Positions 1 to 12,900 of a stretch of DNA of 64,000 bases are shown here, one piece after another. The DNA lies in contig JADFUC010001899.1 in NCBI GenBank assembly GCA_019722365.1, positions 37,491 through 101,490 on the forward strand. The letters are read 5' to 3'. A program made the position numbers and the translations under genes. Origin of the DNA: Lithospermum erythrorhizon (lineage: Eukaryota > Streptophyta > Magnoliopsida > Boraginales > Boraginaceae). Below the pieces are notes generated by a model that was not told where the DNA came from, did not search any database, and saw only the letters and a program-made list of their open reading frames with translations. How positions within the stretch are numbered: position 1 is the stretch's first letter; every line of letters starts with the position of its first letter.

Positions 1-2549
1 TTAAGGAAATGGGTGTACTCTACAGAACTCTACATTTGCTAAAAGCTGGCTAGGCTCGCTCGGCGCCCATGACTCCACCAGCAGCGTCGGCCACGTGGCT
101 ACCTCTGTGCCACTCGATTGCGGGCGCCTCAGTGGCGGGGTCCCACTGGTCTCCACTCTTGGTGCCCGTACGGACGAAAGAGGCGATTTTGGAATGTCGC
201 CCCTCACAATCCTCGGTGGTAGTACCGGATCTCAAATAAATCTTGAGGAATACTCTGGCACCCTGACTCAAATAAAATCATCATCCTAAACCTTGGATAG
301 CGGTTCTTGATAGTCACTTTATTCAGCGCACATAGTAGATACCTGACCTCAGCGTACCATGCTTTCTTTTTCTAAACCGGCTAGTGCGTCAATGGAGAAA
401 CACTTCGATCACGACAAACCCCTTATCAAGTAGTTCCTGCAGTGAGTCTTGACTCTCACCGTGGCTTCTATTGGGCCATTTTATATGGCGCTTGATAGAG
501 ATCGGTGCAGTACCCGGAACTACCTGTCCTTGAACTCGAGCTTCTGCGGTAGTAAACTGCTTGACTCCTCCGGAAAAACATCGACATACTCACGAACAAC
601 TCGCACATCCTCTAACTTATGTTCCTCTCTCTCCAAGTCGACCACATACCCGAGATACCCCACCACAACCTTTCTTTATCAACTTCTGGCCTCCGAGCGC
701 GAAATAAAACTTGATAGCGAGAATCTTCCTATCTCCCTCAAACACAATGCTCCAGTGCCGGACTCACAAAAATAATCTCCTTGCGGTGGCGATCAATTTT
801 GGCGTGATAATACCTCCCCAACGATCCATTCCCGAAGATAAGATCAAAATCTACCAATTCAAGCGAGTAGATCGAAACTAACAATTGATTACTCGGCTGC
901 TTAGGAATGATCTACATATACATGTTTAACCTCGGCCGACCTCCCAGTACGTAATACCATGTATTAAGGGGAACAAGTAAAGACTCCCGACATGAAGGTA
1001 AGATATCCACAAAAAAGTCGAAATAAAAGAATCAATAGCTCGAATCAAAAAGTACCACCTTTTCAGTATCACATAACAACAAAGTACTGTCGCGACCACT
1101 AGTAGTATCGGTGCCTCGCCAGCGAGTAATGGCATTGATCTCGGCCTCTGCCCAGCGCGGCTGCAGGTCTTTACCCGCTACACTTCCACAGGTAACTCCA
1201 ACTCATGACCACGACCTCCGCGACCTCGATCGTCCTCCTTTGCTCCCGCTGATACCTCGCTCCGAGGCGGTGTGGGTGAAGATATACTGGCTCCGCCCAC
1301 TCTGGAATACGAGAAGGAACAATATCTGTGATGTGTCCCGGCTAACATCGAGAAAGCAAATCATCTCTCTCTCCCGAAAATCATTACATGACCCGTCGCC
1401 CCTTGGCGGAAACATCGGAAATGTCGTCGGAACCTGGTGACACCTACGAGGTCACGAGATCGACGGGCGTACAGTACGGAAGAAGGCTGAGGAATGGCTG
1501 GGCTGACGGGTGCAGAAAGCGACTTTGAGTTGGACGAGTTGGTTGAAAAGGTCCTCCTCTGGAACCTCGAGGAACTAGATGATCCTGTCTTGGCCCCGCC
1601 TGCTGTCGTACCCTGCCGACCTACGGCCTCGGGCTCGGCCAATTCCGTCTCTACTTTTCGATGCGGCGTTCACCGGCTTCGTGATGGAAGCGGTGAAAGT
1701 CATCAGGGATATATGGTGGCGAATCTCCCATATCCCAGCCGTCACCGAATGCAGCGAATCCTGCGCTCACCGGTCGAATTGTACAAGCTGAGTAAGCGTA
1801 TACTTGCTTGCCTAAATCGCCTACCGTACTCCTCAGCAGATAGATCGCTTACACGAGTCGTCAAATCGAGATCCTGCAAAAGCGGCCATGTAGTTGCTAC
1901 GTACAATAATTCTCTCGGAAACGATTGCTACAAAAGCGCTCCCAAGTCACAGTCCTCCTGCTTGATCGAGATACCGTGAGTTACTCCGCTGATCGCTGCT
2001 TAGTGCAGCAGGTGGCGGGAGACATTACTAGAGGCTCACCTCGTGCCCATGGGCTCAAAATGGTCTCCAAATCTCTAATAATAAACTTCGATCGCGTCGG
2101 TTAGAGTGAACCTACTCCAAGAAACTTTAGGGGATCTCTCTTGAGAACGGTCAAAAGCTTGATGAATATCGGCCTCCTCGAGCGCCATGCGTGCGTGTAC
2201 GAATCCTCTGACATGTAACTCGTCCCAGTAACTGACTTCAATTGGAAAATTAGGGTGTACTCGAACTCTGTTGCTCAGCCCAGGCTCACTCGCGCCCCAG
2301 CAGCTCCACAAACGTCGACGCCTCCCCAAGCTACACCTGCAATTGCCCGCCAGTACACCACGGGCACCTCCCAGCGCGGAGTCGCTGCAATTACCACTCT
2401 TGGTAGCATCCTTAACGATCTACGAAAAGCGAAAGAAAGACTTAAACTCGAGGAAAGAGACTCAACTACCTGACTCGAAGAACCTGACCAGATAGACCGT
2501 AACCACCTGACGATCAAAGAATATGAAACCTCTGTTTCGATACCAAAAT
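1..2549 (-). mobile_element. Ty3/gypsy retrotransposon, decayed gag-pro-RT part
   Basis: Reading the minus strand gives a broken gypsy polyprotein in the usual order. Near 1110-1190 is a degenerate gag-protease junction (LQPRWAEAEINAITR-like). Near 815-870 is the region after the protease with GMDW-like residues. Near 555-610 is the RT lead-in (VREYVDVFPEE). Near 225-335 are RT motifs KVTIKNRYP, QGARVF and LRSG. Near 165-185 is FVRTGT, matching the usual FRTRYG. The YxDD catalytic motif would lie left of position 1, so the element is cut by the window edge. Many indels and stops break every frame. The first ~50 bases past the LTR carry TTGGTATCG, like a tRNA-iMet primer-binding site. The element is certainly dead. 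The RT motifs make the superfamily call firm; the lineage is not determined. Confidence 0.85.
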
Positions 2550-4817
2550 TGTAATGATCCGCCCCAGGTAAATGCGCCCCTGAGGTTAGAATCGTCAAAA
2601 TCCACGGACACCCGAGTCGCCTTGTCGATGGATGACTCAAATTTAAAAAGACTCTGCGCATCTTTGAAGCTTATTTCAATAAAAACGATATCTGATAGGA
2701 CAAAAAGCAATTTTAAGAAAAAAGAATACATCGTAGTATTCCCCAACCGCGAGAAAGAGCAACAGCATCTGTATATCTCCCAGTACAAAAATCGACATAC
2801 AACGACCATAAATCCCAAAACAACAACTATATAGGCAATAGAACTACGACCCAAACAAAATAATGAGATTGTGGAAGATCAGCTGCCGCCGCCGCTCACA
2901 CAAGCTCACAAAAGCACAATCACCCGAACTAGCCGGAGGCGAACAGCGCACACATCAGCTACTTGATGAGAAATTGCCGTCCGTAGCGAATAGGGTGTAG
3001 GCTGCCGAAAGCTTAGTGAATATATTTCTGAGAATGAAATTGACCTCTAATCACGTAATAGTGTACCAAAGTAGATGATATCGCATCCCCGATATATAAG
3101 TAGTACATAATATTATTCAACTTATGATCTTAATATAAAGTCATTGGAAATTTCATTATCATTTTTGTATATTCATAAATTAAATCGCTAGCATAACATT
3201 CCAAATAATGACAATCCATGATAACATTCGTACATTTCAAGAAAGAGTACGATATGCATATGATCGCTTCGACTTTACTCATCGACATCTGCTTCGACAA
3301 CTAATCAGCTCGGCCAACACAATCATTTCCCGTGACTAACCAACTGTGGCAACGATCCAGCTCGACAACTCAACAACTCTATCGGCTTCGACAACTTTAT
3401 CCAGCTCGGCTTAACTCGATATAACTCGGTTCTACAACTAATGCTTATATAATCGCCTCGGCCTTAGGAGAAACTTATGTCCGTCGACATAAGCTATCAC
3501 ACGAATAAAGTAGCAGTGCGAAGCAAAACCGCGTAACATACCGGTATAAGGCAAATACGAACAATACAACTGTGAAACACCGTAACTCATATACAACTCT
3601 TCCCTAATGACTTCAGCTTATCGCCTCAAAAGCTTACTGTCGACTCATTTGAGACCACAGACCGCAACCCAACTCGACCCCTTGATGCATATTCAACATA
3701 TAATTTAACAAAAATCACATACATACGCATACACATATCCGTAATCAAGTAGTTAATCGCGCCCGTGAGATAGATGCTCGCAGCTGGCAAATAATAGCCC
3801 ATAATTGAATGCAAGTAATACTCTTTGCTGATAATCCAAGCGGCCGAGATATAATTACTACTTGCTAAGCATGTTAATAACTCTGTTTAGTTATCCATCC
3901 AGCTTAACAAGCGTTTTTGGTTACGATTATAGCTTAGGTGAGAAAGATTACTACGCGAGTTAAACCTGCGACTAATAAAGCGACATAATTCGAGGCATCG
4001 CGTTCTGACCCGATAGAGCGTCGCTCCTCCCGAACACTAGCGGCACAAAACGGCTTCTATTGACCCAAAATCAACTTTTCTAAACGATATATCGTCATTA
4101 ACCACCTAAATTCCAAAAACCCCAAATACTACTCATTTTACCCAAACTAAAATTTCACAATCTACCCGACCACACAAAATTCACAACATTACTCGAAAAC
4201 ATCTCCGTTAAAGTCCATTAACGTACTTTTTGAAACTAAAGTTTTATTTGGAAAAAGTCAACCTGAAGTCAACTATAAACTTCCATATCAACCACTAAAA
4301 TCAACCATAATCACCTCACTCCTGATATCCAAAGGTTAGATGTAACATTCCTACCATTTTTCAAGTCTTAAAATCCCCGAATCTCAAGAAATCGACAAAG
4401 AAGGAACTTCGTACAAATGGTCAAGCCCATAGCTCAAAATATCAAGATTTGAAGATAAAAATCATACCTTAGATGATCAGAGGTGAAGAACAAAATTATG
4501 GAGTAGTGCGACAAGATTCCTTTGAAAATGAAAAAAAAAATCAAGATTGGGGGGAGGTTAAGAAGTTTCGGCACTACTAGGAGAAAAAGGGAGATTTGGG
4601 GATTTTGGATGATGATGAATAGTAACATGGGAGTTGGTGCAAGATATTTCTAGAGTTGTGCAAGGTCTCGTTCGGTTTTCGGTCTAGTTTCTCGTCTCGG
4701 TTTAACAACGCGAAGCCTAGAACATGACAACAGCTGACTAAGTTTATAATAATGCGTATATGGAGCGAGTTATTACGAGTTAGCCTTCCAATAATACGTT
4801 TTTAGGCCGCCCGAACA
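2550..4817 (-). repeat. 5' LTR of the gypsy element (LTR family A)
   Basis: Read on the minus strand, this stretch matches the plus-strand LTR copies at 56.3-58.0, 59.05-61.4 and 63.3-64.0 kb. Shared blocks include a GTATGATTTTTATCTTCAA stretch (rc near 4445-4470), TTGACTT-rich text, and an AGTAGTATTTGGGGTTTT block (rc near 4115-4135). The inner end carries the family signature GAGTCATCCATCGA...GGCGGATCATTACA, followed by a primer-binding-site-like segment. I set the inner end at the terminal ACA (2550) and the outer end at a TGTT near 4817. The outer boundary is uncertain by tens of bases because the first part is poorly conserved. No target-site duplication can be checked because the partner LTR is outside the window. 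Confidence 0.7.
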
Positions 4818-4899
4818 TATCACGATGGTAGAATTTTACCCGTCTTCGTAGCCTATTGCGGATGCTTCCCACCAAGTGACAATAAGGTGACCAGCTCCC

Positions 4900-5215
4900 A
4901 GCCGGGGAGGCTCACATTTTTGCACATTAACCCAACTAAGGGTGGCTCTTGGCCGGATCTGTAATACTTGACCCAAAAATGTGTATGTGATATGTTTGAT
5001 ATGATATGATTGGTACTACTCATATCATCGAAGATGCATCTTCTTTTTGGGAAGCTCGTCTCGCTAAAAACTCCTTTGTTAAGCATCTTTGGCGTGGGAT
5101 AGTGCAGGATGGGTAACTTGTTGGGAAGTTTCTCGGTGAGTGCGTGAGTGTGAGGACACAAACGTCTTTGGAAAGACGATTATGGTTTGTGAAATCGGAG
5201 TTCATCAAATCTAAT
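4900..5215 (+). mobile_element. Cassandra-like TRIM LTR fragment with 5S-rRNA-like core
   Basis: Positions 5068-5140 resemble the second half of plant 5S rRNA. Shared blocks in order are AACTCC, GTTAAGC, TTGG-CG, AGGATGGGT-AC, GGGAAGT and CTCGG. They overlie the 5S internal pol III promoter (A-box region 5078-5097, C-box region 5106-5128). Downstream, GGACACAAACGTCTTTGGAA (5153-5172) continued by AGAC fits the stretch following the 5S domain in Cassandra LTRs. Upstream TTGACCCAAAAATG (4969-4982) is also of the kind seen in these LTRs. Cassandra elements are short non-autonomous LTR retrotransposons whose LTRs carry 5S-like sequence. This copy is diverged, and I cannot place its ends or a second LTR. 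It is not a 5S gene: the first half of the RNA is not recognisable. Confidence 0.65.
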
Positions 5216-5225
5216 AATTAGCAAC

Positions 5226-8200
5226 TCGGTATTCCGGTGCGTGGCGTTCTGAGGATCTAACGCCCGACTAAATTGAACGGTGGGGGCGCTAGAAATAGGA
5301 TGTCGGCGGAACTTCCCGATGTCTCCGATATTATTTGGCGCCGAAGTTCGCGATCACGGATGTGATCACTGGAAGTTATCTTGCATATGAGCATTCTATC
5401 TCACCGAAGTCATTTCAGAGAATAGCTGATTCGGGGAACTTCGGGTTTGTGCTCATCGTTAAAGATAGATATCCCTCTTAGCGTCGCCCGTCGTCTTTCC
5501 CGAATCTCCTCCTGCTGGTCCCCACGAGATGGCCAGCTTACTTTTAGGTGTGATATTGGGAGGACCGCGGGGAACTCCGACCTTCCGTTGTTAAAATGCA
5601 TGTTCACCGGTTTGTGTCTCTTTGTGAATGTACTCCGTATTTGTCCACTACATATAGGCCACAATCTATCTTAAAATTTGTCACCGATTAGAGTATAAAT
5701 GAACACGAAATTTCGATTCGATTTGAGTATTCGGCTCAAAATACTTCGAGTTCGAGGCTTGGTCGGAGGATTCAACGTAGAGCCGCACGATAGAATTGGA
5801 TATTAGGTAAACCGAGAGTCGAGCAGTGCAGGCACACGTTGGCTCGGTAAAGCCAAACATGGTGAGCTATTGGGCGGCAAGCGCCCCCATATTACATGTT
5901 AATGCCCCAAGCGGCCCAATTCCGTTACATAACCCTTAAATCCACTTCCCTCCCCCTCAAAATAAGCGATTAACTATTCCTAAGTTCACATATCTCCGCC
6001 CATCCCATGCATGCGCCTCAAAAGAAACCAGTAATCCCTCTTTCAATTTGGTTCAATTATTTCAATTTGAGATTGTGATTGTTATTTTAATTAGAATTTG
6101 AACTTCAAATAAATTTCCTCTGTTTCATCACTTGTGTTGAGCTTTTCGAGCAGTTCGACAAATTTAAAACGAACGAGCAGCATGTGGGGAAGTCTAATTT
6201 GACGCCGAACTCGAATCGAACCTTAAAAATTAAGGTTAAATGATTTTGAGCTGAATCGAGCCTAAGGTTCGAAGGTCACCGATCGAGCTCGAACTTTTGT
6301 TATTCGGTAGGAGTTAGAGCTCATTTGACCACCATCTGATAATTACATGTCGTGATAGAGTAGTGCTGTGATCTTTGGAAGTACTTTCTCATATCGCTGC
6401 TTTATGCAGACACGTCTTTTCGCAGTGGCGGCGGCATCCTCTTGTCCTCACGATCTCCATGAATATGTTTCGTACTTAGGCAATGAGAGTCAGTATTCAA
6501 TCTTACTTTTTCGCCTCAACGCTGCATTTCATCCACGAAGGTGGGAGAAATCGAGGAGATACGCTTACTAGATTATCCAGTTATGCGGCGCCGAATCACA
6601 TTGAATCTTTCATACAGTTCGAGATTCTTTCGGCGATTTTCACTCCATCAGCAGCTTATCTAAATCCGCACCGCCCTCACTTGTCACGGATGTACTTGGC
6701 TAAGCCTTCATTTGACTCATCCAGGGGAACCATAGGCACTTTTAATTAGCATAGAGACTCCTTGAACTGCAATTCTCTAATCTTTCTTGTGAAGGCTTTG
6801 ATCAGCCGAGGAGCAGGAAATCATACCGGAACCGATCTTGGAAGGAAGAAATCACTTCATTCTCCGTTTGGCAGTGGTGGCTGAGGAATGCTCATCGTTA
6901 TCTGCCGGACCACTTCCATGGAGTTCTAGTAAACCGCTTCTTAAGTTCCTCAAAGGAGGTTATACATCCTTCAAAAAAGCCCGAGGATTGAACCATTTTA
7001 GTGCGGGTCCTCTAAAGGCTGGATGGAAAACGTTACACGCTTTTGCTACGAGGGGATGTTGGGCGGCATCTGGGATTGAAATTCGCGATGTGATCCTCTG
7101 GTCCATTAACCCGTAAACTTGGTAAATATGAGGGCATCATTGCCACCCGGCGTAGGCTGCGCTCCCAATCTACGGAGAGAAGGAGTCTTGGGCAGCTACT
7201 CGTATTAGCAATTTCTCCTTAGCGTTTGTCAGGAAACTCTCTTTTCGGTGATGGCGTCTATTTCTTACGAAGCGAAATTTCACCCCTGCATCGTGGGAGC
7301 GATTACGCGAGCACAGTTCGAGCCTCGATAGAGTCGATTGCGCCAGTCGTCATTCATCCTTACCCGGGGAGTGTGAGTATAAGTTTCCTCTCTCCCTCCT
7401 CGGATGGACGATGATATGAGGTGGAAACACTCCCACCGACTAAGGGAGGCAATTTCTTGGCTTTCCTCCGGCTGACACTATGGACAATTTATCTTGTGAG
7501 CCCCTGTATCAGACCTGCCATTTAAATTGGATGTGGTACACGCCTCGGTGGTGTTCTTCAGACCCAATTTTTGTCGGCTCTGATGGTTTGGCCGGAGCGT
7601 CCTAGATTCCGCCAATTTGCCGAGATGGGTATTCAGTTCGGGCGTCATTCTACGAGAACGATCATCATTTCCATTTGAATTCATTTCCCCGTTGAAATAC
7701 TTGGTAATGACTTTCTAACACAAGTCTCGCTATAATTTGTAATGATGACACAGTGCAGTTCGGTGGTGGGCCGGATATGAAATCTTCAAGTTGTGCTTCA
7801 TGCGCCTGAAGCTGAAATGGAAATGCCTGCAAAAAAAAGATCGGTTGCTCGGCCAAAACACTCTGATGATCAAGTCAGCAAATGATCGAGAGAGTTTAGT
7901 TTCTGTAAAGGTAATTTGACGAATTAAATTAAACTTGATTTGTTCAAGATTTACAGCACATATGTATATCAGCCAGATTGCTTTGTGAGTTCTTGATTGT
8001 TCCAATTACTATCGAGTAGTAATGGTTCCGGCTCATTAAGGTGTTGGATAATTATGATCTTCAATGCACCTCATAATATCCCTTTAATTAGCCTTTAACC
8101 CGTTGTAAGCTAATGGTTTCCTCACTCTCACGGACAGTGAGTGGGCTCAGTACTGCGCAAAGGCTTCACCTGTGGGCCATTTTCATAGCCAGTCCACTGT
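5226..8200. other. Degenerate, unrecognised repeat-like stretch
   Basis: No gene is supported here. The stretch 5230-5690 is less AT-rich than its surroundings and has no long open frame. Around 6130-6320 there is a run rich in GAGCTCGA-like words, similar in composition to one at 28.56-28.75 kb. At 6530-6575 a weak GGRNRGDTLTRL-like reading could be a decayed gypsy RNase H end (ADALSRL), but nothing next to it confirms this. An open stretch at 6838-7116 (92 codons) matches nothing I know. Most likely this is old retroelement sequence. Confidence 0.4.
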
Positions 8201-8289
8201 TCGGTGAGTGTACCGCTGGTCTGGCCGGCTACGGATGTGTCCAATTCTCCTTTGGATCGGTCCTGGGCCAGCCAATTTCTTGTTAAATT

Positions 8290-8705
8290 ATCACCGGTTG
8301 ATAAATCAAAAAACTGCAGCCAGCGAAGACAATGTTGCGTATGTTTACCGCGTGAAGCGAGGTTACGTTAAAAGTGATAGAGACCAAGCAAGTCCTCGAA
8401 GTTCTTCGTTTCACATGGGAACTTCGAAAAAATGTTGATATCCAGTACATTCGTTCAAGTGATAATGTTGCAGACCTCTTCACAAAGGCTCTTCCTACAT
8501 CAGTTTTCAAGAAGCACGTACAAAGTATTGGAATCTGTCGCCTTCGAGATCTTTGAAGAACTACTCTTGTTTGATTGAGGGGGAGCATACTATTGTACTT
8601 TTTTCCCTTATAAGGTTTTTATCCCTCTAGGTTTTTTCTTATGAGATTTTTAACGAGGCAACATGTGTTCCTAAATAACCAATTAAAGATATTTCTAAGG
8701 GAGAG
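8290..8705 (+). mobile_element. Ty1/copia 3' end: RNase H tail and polypurine tract
   Basis: Two overlapping frames give the end of a copia polyprotein. First comes EDNVAYV...GYVKSDRD (about 8320-8390), matching the EDN and GY-KSDRTKHI part of copia RNase H. After a frame change come WELRKNVDIQYIRSSDNVAD and LFTKALPTSVFKKHV to a stop at 8554-8556. D-L-FTKALP is the usual copia RNase H end. A purine-rich GAGGGGGAG follows at 8577-8586 and a second AAGGGAGAG just before the LTR at 8697-8705. Only this tail is left: the RT and integrase are not recognisable upstream. Confidence 0.8.
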
Positions 8706-8945
8706 TGTTATAAAACATATGACAAATAGTGTGGTTTACTTTGTAACAGTGTAAAGGTTGAAATAATTTTGCAAAATTTTATTAGTAATAGGGTATTTAA
8801 ATAGTATTTGAAGGGTAAATGTTGTAGTATAAATATCTCCCACCAATGCAATGTAAAGTGTACCATAGAGTAAGCAATAATATTTCTCCCTTCCTTCCAT
8901 TCTCTGTTTTCATATAGTACTACTTCTAGTAATAATATAAAAGTA
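8706..8945 (+). repeat. Copia 3' LTR
   Basis: The sequence starts TGTTATAAAAC directly after a polypurine tract, as a 3' LTR should. A TATA-like GTATAAATATC lies near 8828. The 3' limit is uncertain: the LTR runs into the first copy of a 19-bp direct repeat at 8936-8954. About 240 bp is short but plausible for a copia LTR. Confidence 0.6.
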
Positions 8946-9057
8946 GTATTATCGCCCCCGTCACATGGCTTTACTCCTCAGTGATATCGCAGGACAGGTC
9001 CTCTACGGGGCCTTTAATGTGACGATTTCACACTTTTTTATAAAAGTAGTATTATCG
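8936..9057. repeat. 19-bp direct repeat flanking 84 bp with an inner inverted repeat
   Basis: TATAAAAGTAGTATTATCG occurs exactly at 8936-8954 and again at 9039-9057. The 84 bp between contain CGTCACAT (8959-8966) and its reverse complement ATGTGACG (9017-9024). The spacer between the arms is GC-richer than its surroundings. This could be a small insertion with a long target duplication, or a local duplication at the LTR edge. Confidence 0.7.
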
Positions 9058-9192
9058 TACTAGTTTGACTTATCATAATGTTATTAAATAAATATTAAAT
9101 ATTTTTAATTGAGATTTTAATTATTCACAATCACGCAGTCTGCGTGGAAGTGACAATTACAATTTCCCACTAACTACCACCCCAGCTCCACC

Positions 9193-9636
9193 ATGTTAAA
9201 ATTCAGCGCAACCTCTGTTCGAAAACTATTGTCCAATGTCTTATTTCCAACATCAACCATGATCTCCTAGGAAGTGTTCGATTGAAACTGCTTGTGGAGC
9301 TGATTCTCAAAAAATTGCATTTTAGGGTTGGGCAAATCAATGATTGGACAGAATAAATCAGCATGGTTGAAAATAGTAAGGTTTTCATTGGTGAAAAGAG
9401 GAGCAGAGACTGAATTGACGAACCGATGAACATGGAGGATCTGATCCTTGCTGGTTTTGGTGGAGGAAAAAGAAATTCACCCCAGGACCTCATGAAGCTG
9501 GACTCTCCAATTGGATGGATAGGTTTAAAGATGGAGAAAATGAAATTTGGAGCAGCCCTAAGGACACTTTCATGGACACATATCCTGCTCATTTTGAAGA
9601 CCCGGTGGATGGAAAGAAGAAGCGGAGTGGAAAGGT
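9193..9636 (+). other. Exon-like ORF segment, unidentified
   Basis: An ATG at 9193 opens 25 codons (begins MLKFSATSVRKLL, basic and hydroxylated like an organelle presequence) before a TAG. A second open frame from about 9430 to 9636 (NWMDRFKDGENEIW, then SSPKDTFMDTYPAHFEDP and a KKKRSGK end) finishes at AAG|GTAACTG, a good splice donor. The composition reads like a real exon, but I do not recognise the protein. No convincing next exon is seen before the LINE at about 10 kb. The two parts are in different frames, so this may be a gene relic cut off by the LINE. Confidence 0.35.
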
Positions 9637-9984
9637 AACTGATTCCACTTTTTATCTTTCTATGTCCTTTATTTCATTAAAAAAAATGTTCCTCTATTTT
9701 TAATTCTCGTATGTCCTCTGTTACACTCTAATAAATTGATTTGATTGGTTGTTCCTCGAGCAACCCAGATGCCATCATGAAAATCTTAAGTTAGGCCTTA
9801 GAGGTCTTGAGAATTAGGACTCTTCATTTTCTTATAACACATGTTTTCTTATAAGCCTTATAAGGCGGATATATATTTTCTTAGTGAAACATTATGTTTT
9901 GTTAATAATTTTGATTATCTCTTTGTAGTCTCTTTAACCACCTTATCGGTTTGGGGTAGATGCTATAGGGCATGCGGCGATTAC

Positions 9985-12900
9985 ATGGATTGATTTTTCT
10001 TCTAACATTAATGTTTCCCCCATCTCTTTATTTAAAAATCTCATGTTTTTTGTATTTATGGTCATCCAAACCTAAACCACAAAAAAGGTACTTGGGACCT
10101 TATCGTTAGCCAATTACATCCTTACACAAACAACCACATCCTCCTTTGTGGAGACTTTGAAAGCAAGTCCTCCGCGAGCTACGTGGTCCCCTCGACCCGA
10201 TCGGATCCATCCTCTTCCGCCTTTATCTCTCTCTTTCGCTTCGAAGACATCCTTCATCTTGGATGCTACTACACATGGACCGGAAAGAGACAAGGAAGGA
10301 AAATTTATGAAAATCTTTATCGAGCTATGACCAACTTTTAATGGAATTTCCATTTTCCTGCTCGAGCTTGCAATGTTTTTACCCATCTGGAGACGACCGT
10401 AGCCCATTAATTGTTTCAACCAAAAGGGTCTTGAAAAATTCTCCGAGACCCTTCAAGCTGGAACCTTACTCTTTGGCTTTACTTGATTTCTCAAAACTTA
10501 TCTAGATCTCATGGAACAAGCATGATCCTAATAATCGATCAACGCGTTATCTTTTGAAGTTACGTTGAAACTCAAAAAACACAAAAATTGAAATAAAAAA
10601 TTGGAACTCTAATAGAATTGGTAATTTTTTTTTTAAATTCAATCCATTCAATCCTCCTTAGAAAAACTTCAATCGAATCCTGAAAAACCAAAAAACCATT
10701 CCTTGGAACAAAATATTAGAATCAAGCAGTTGTCTTCTCTCCGCGAAGAATGCTACTGGAAAGCGGCGAGCTAAGATCAAAGAAATCTCCGAAGGAGATA
10801 GAAACACACAATTCTTTCATGCTCACGTCAAATACAAAGTTAAGATTAACTTTCGATTTTGGGGAGTAAAATGGAAGATGGCACTTTCTTTACCCGGCGA
10901 GAGAAGACATTCAAGACCATTGTAGAATTTTTTTTAAATCTCTTTATACTCCCCATCTTCGAGCCCTACCAGCCAATTCAAAACTATCTCAAACATCTCT
11001 CTCTGCTCTTCCCCGTCAAATAGATAACCTCGTTCGCTTTACATTGAAGTTAAAGTCGCCTTTTTCCAAATGCCAACCTCCAAATCCTCGGGTTCTGGTG
11101 GATTCCCTACAGAATTCTATCAAATAAATTGGAATGTGGTTGGTGACAACTTTACTAAATCTATCCTTGATTTCCTCAATAATGGACAAATTCTCAAAGA
11201 GGTAAATAATACCTTCATTATCCTCGTCCCAAAAACGTCCCGTCCCGATTTGATCGAAGACCATAGACCAATTAGCCTATGTAATGTGATTTATAAGATT
11301 GTGTGTCGAAAAATTTAGTCAAACGGACTCGAACTCCTGACTTCGCTTCTATCACCTTTTTCAAAATGGCTTCATTCAAGGTAGAGGAGCCCAAGACAAC
11401 ATCCTCATAGCCCAAGAACTCACACACTCTATCGAAAGCTCTAAATGCAAAAGAAATTGGTTGGCAGCCATCAAAATTGATATGAGCAAAGCCTTTGATA
11501 TAGTAAATTGGAATTTCCTCCTAGTTGTTCTCGCTAAGCTTAAATTTTACCATCACTGGATTACCCTTATCAAAGAATGTATCTCTCTTATCCGATTCTC
11601 TGTTCTTTGTTAATGGAATGACCACTAAGCCTTGATCTAAATGTAGTCTTGAAACGAGCCGCTTAGTCTCATGTCCTGCTTTGCCATTTTTATGAGGCTA
11701 CCTCGCCCGACCCTTGAAATTCAAAAAAATTCAATGCGCTGAGACCGTAAAAATCAACCACTTACTTTTTGTTGATGAGAGTTTTTTCTTTATTCATCTT
11801 CATCAAAACGACATCAAAGTTTTTCGCAAAACAATCAATTAATTATGTGAGGACTCGGGAAAATTATCAATTTTAATAAATCCAACATTGCATTCAGCCC
11901 CTTTATTCCTAATTAAAAAAAGGAAACAATTTTAAGTGAATTAAAAATTAACTCTTCTGATTTATTTAAAAATTACTTAGGCATTTCTCTTGATATCAAA
12001 TGCTTTAGGACATTGTTTTTCTCCAACATTGTTGATAAAATCAATAAGAAGATCTTAAGTTGTAAATCAAAATTCTTAAATTTTAAAATTAGAGTTACCT
12101 CGCCCAAGTCGGTACTTCAATCAATCTAGTTTATCGATAGGGATCTATAAATTCCCCATTACTCGATAAATCGATAAAATTCACAACCAATTTTTCTTTG
12201 GGGGTTTCGATACTCAACATCCGTTGGATTAACTAGGACTTCATGTAATACCGATAAAGAAATGGGCTTAAAGAGGCACAGAAACATTTACATCATTTAA
12301 CTGCCTCATACGAGGAATGGTTGAGAACTTATTAGCCATCACGATACATGATAGTCGTTGTTCAAATCAAAATATTATCCAAATACCTCCCCAATAAATA
12401 ACATAAAAAAATAACAACCCATCTTGGACTTGGCAAAGTCTTAAATTAGGACATGATCAAATCAAGAACCACATGATCTATTTGGAAAGTGGGCACTGGT
12501 AAAAATATTCATATTTGGAATGACCCTTGAATTCCTGACCTCCAAACTAGATCCATTCTCAAGCAACCCAACAATAATCTTTCCTAACCAACAAGGGTCA
12601 AAGATCTTCTCAATGGTAATCACTGGAACACCTCTTTACTAAAGCAAATCTTCCCAAAAAAAATTCTCAACAAAATCCTTACAATAAAACCCGACGGAAG
12701 GAAACGATGATAGGCTATTAGTACCGCCCGTCATTCAAACAAGAGATATCTACGGAAGAATTAGCCGACATACCGCGCGGATCAAAAATCACACCAAATC
12801 ACCAAAAACATCCCGCGAAGACTTGGAACAAGTTGTGGAAATTGAAAATGCCACATAAAATAAAGATCTTCATTTGAAAGCTCCTCTTAAATAGGCTCCC

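Noticed and set aside
5068..5140. Functional 5S rRNA gene
   Set aside because: Only the second half resembles 5S rRNA, and diverged; the flanks fit a Cassandra LTR and there is no tandem array.
6838..7116. 92-codon ORF as a gene or integrase fragment
   Set aside because: No HHCC, DDE or RNase H motif could be read in any frame around it.
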